Shown: positions 63,158-64,000 of the stretch, piece after piece | Numbering within the stretch: position 1 is the stretch's first letter | How the letters are laid out: each line of letters begins with the position of its first letter | NCBI GenBank assembly: GCA_947474435.1 | Contig: CANJII010000013.1 | Location: 20,489 to 84,488 of the forward strand | Reading direction: 5' to 3' | Source of the DNA: Chitinophagaceae bacterium | Lineage (GTDB): Bacteria > Bacteroidota > Bacteroidia > Chitinophagales > UBA10324 | Length of the DNA: 64,000 nt | The notes under the pieces: generated by a model | What the model was told of the DNA's origin: nothing | What the model saw: the letters and a program-made list of their open reading frames with translations, nothing else | The model's database searches: none | Program-made: the position numbers and the translations under genes

Positions 63158-64000
63158 TTATTTAAGTGTAGGACAATTTTCAGGATTCAATTGATTCTGT
63201 TGCTTGTATACATTTAACTTATAAGTGATGGTTATACCAGGAAAAAAATACCAATCCTTGTTTTTTAAATCGCCTCTGATTTGTCCCTTTTTAAAATACA
63301 GTTTGGATGAATCGGTAGCAACTTCATAACTACGATCACTTAAATCCAAAGCAATTTGACCTTTTTCATTCAGCATTTCAGTTCTATCAGGGAAAAAAGT
63401 ACTAACATCATCCAAGTAATCAGTAAATGTTTTTCGCAATGCACAATCAGCGGCTATGCACCAATGTTCTCCTAAACGAACTTTAACTCCAATTCCTAAA
63501 GGAATGGCAATTTGTGTTAGCCGATAAGTGGTTATTCCCTTTTGCGATGGAAGCCCCTGCCCCTCTGTTCCTAATGGTTGAAGATCGAGCCATTGACCAT
63601 TATAATTTGCTTGTGGAACAAAATGAAATAACGCCAAACCAGCTTCAACATAAGGAGTAAAAGTTCGTGTGTAACACTCACCCTGCCAGCCAAAAATATT
63701 CCATTCACCAATTAAACTTGCTTCAGTAATAAAAGTTCTGAACGATAAATTTCTGCGGATGCGAAACGGTTGACCCGCATTATTTCTTGCATCACTTCCT
63801 GTTATTAAACCATAAGTAGCAGCAGCTCTCACTGAAAAATGCCAGCGCGGATTGTATTTATAAACTAAACCTGCTGCCCATTGTGTTTCAGAAGGAGCAA
63901 ATGCGACAGGTGATAAATCACCAAGGTAATTTGTGATGCCACCAAATGCTCCAATCTCCGCTTTTTGGGCAAATGTGTTTGAATTGAAAAGCAACAACAA
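63158..64000 (-). CDS. DUF6089-like outer-membrane beta-barrel protein (5' end beyond window)
   Basis: The gene runs off the right edge, so its N-terminus is missing. The visible part is about 280 residues and begins inside the signal peptide (LLLFNSNTFAQ). The mature sequence KAEIGAFGGITNYLGDLSP is the DUF6089 opening. Alternating strands typical of a small outer-membrane barrel follow (LVYKYNPRWHFSVRAAATYG, TPYVEAGLALFHF, IAIPLGIGVKVRLG). It ends NPENCPTLK. DUF6089 proteins are conserved in Bacteroidota, and no function is firmly known. It is the first visible gene of the unit with the symporter. Confidence 0.82.
   Translation of the reverse strand: MLLLFNSNTFAQKAEIGAFGGITNYLGDLSPVAFAPSETQWAAGLVYKYNPRWHFSVRAAATYGLITGSDARNNAGQPFRIRRNLSFRTFITEASLIGEWNIFGWQGECYTRTFTPYVEAGLALFHFVPQANYNGQWLDLQPLGTEGQGLPSQKGITTYRLTQIAIPLGIGVKVRLGEHWCIAADCALRKTFTDYLDDVSTFFPDRTEMLNEKGQIALDLSDRSYEVATDSSKLYFKKGQIRGDLKNKDWYFFPGITITYKLNVYKQQNQLNPENCPTLK

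Noticed and set aside
1..64000. Defence system, CRISPR array, prophage, insertion sequence, tRNA or rRNA
   Set aside because: I looked for repeat-spacer periodicity, transposase or integrase motifs, cloverleaf sequences and known defence domains and found none.

Overview
The window is AT-rich DNA from a member of the Bacteroidota, probably an uncultured Chitinophagales/Saprospirales-like or Sphingobacteriales-like lineage. The evidence is: at least twelve secreted proteins ending in type IX secretion (T9SS) sorting domains; a GldB-like gliding lipoprotein; DUF6089 and DUF4199 proteins; recurring Bacteroidota -7 promoter boxes (TAnnTTTG); and almost no Shine-Dalgarno sequences. It is chromosomal. 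I see no rRNA, tRNA, CRISPR array, phage module, insertion sequence or integrase.

Layout. 0.1-4.2 kb: an M20 amidohydrolase, then the sulfate-activation set cysC-cysD-cysN. 4.3-6.7 kb: a membrane glycosyltransferase and a convergent lipoprotein hydrolase. 6.9-10.1 kb: two tandem secreted proteins that each join a c-type heme segment to a PHM-like dicopper monooxygenase core and a T9SS tail. 10.1-19.2 kb: DUF4199, NADP-isocitrate dehydrogenase, a beta-CASP RNase-like protein, a secreted alpha/beta hydrolase, urocanate hydratase and another membrane glycosyltransferase. 19.2-26.6 kb: a YfiT-like DinB protein, an LTA-synthase-type phosphotransferase, an ECF sigma factor with a small partner and a structured repeat between them, then uvrA. 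26.8-33.2 kb: a small T9SS protein, a run of plus-strand genes (helical unknown, His-rich membrane protein, M23 peptidase, peroxiredoxin), and a Reeler-like secreted protein. 33.4-44.1 kb, minus strand: a GH3-LysE pair, two T9SS proteins, and a split transketolase whose two halves flank two VWA-domain exported proteins. 44.2-55.9 kb: a gingipain-like C25 peptidase, a secreted phospholipase-D-like protein, further T9SS proteins and a lone M16 homologue without its zinc site. 56.1-60.5 kb: guaB-pheS-hbd-radical SAM. 60.5-64.0 kb: gldB, a sodium:solute symporter and a DUF6089 gene cut by the window edge.

Most of the accessory content is an exported layer: peptidase, hydrolases, copper oxygenases, beta-propellers and a PLD protein. 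Housekeeping genes lie between. The points most worth following are the heme-copper monooxygenase pair, the VWA pair inside the transketolase operon (one gene with an apparent CTG start, the other with a duplicated signal peptide that carries a repeat), the His-rich membrane protein, and the structured repeats near the sigma factor.
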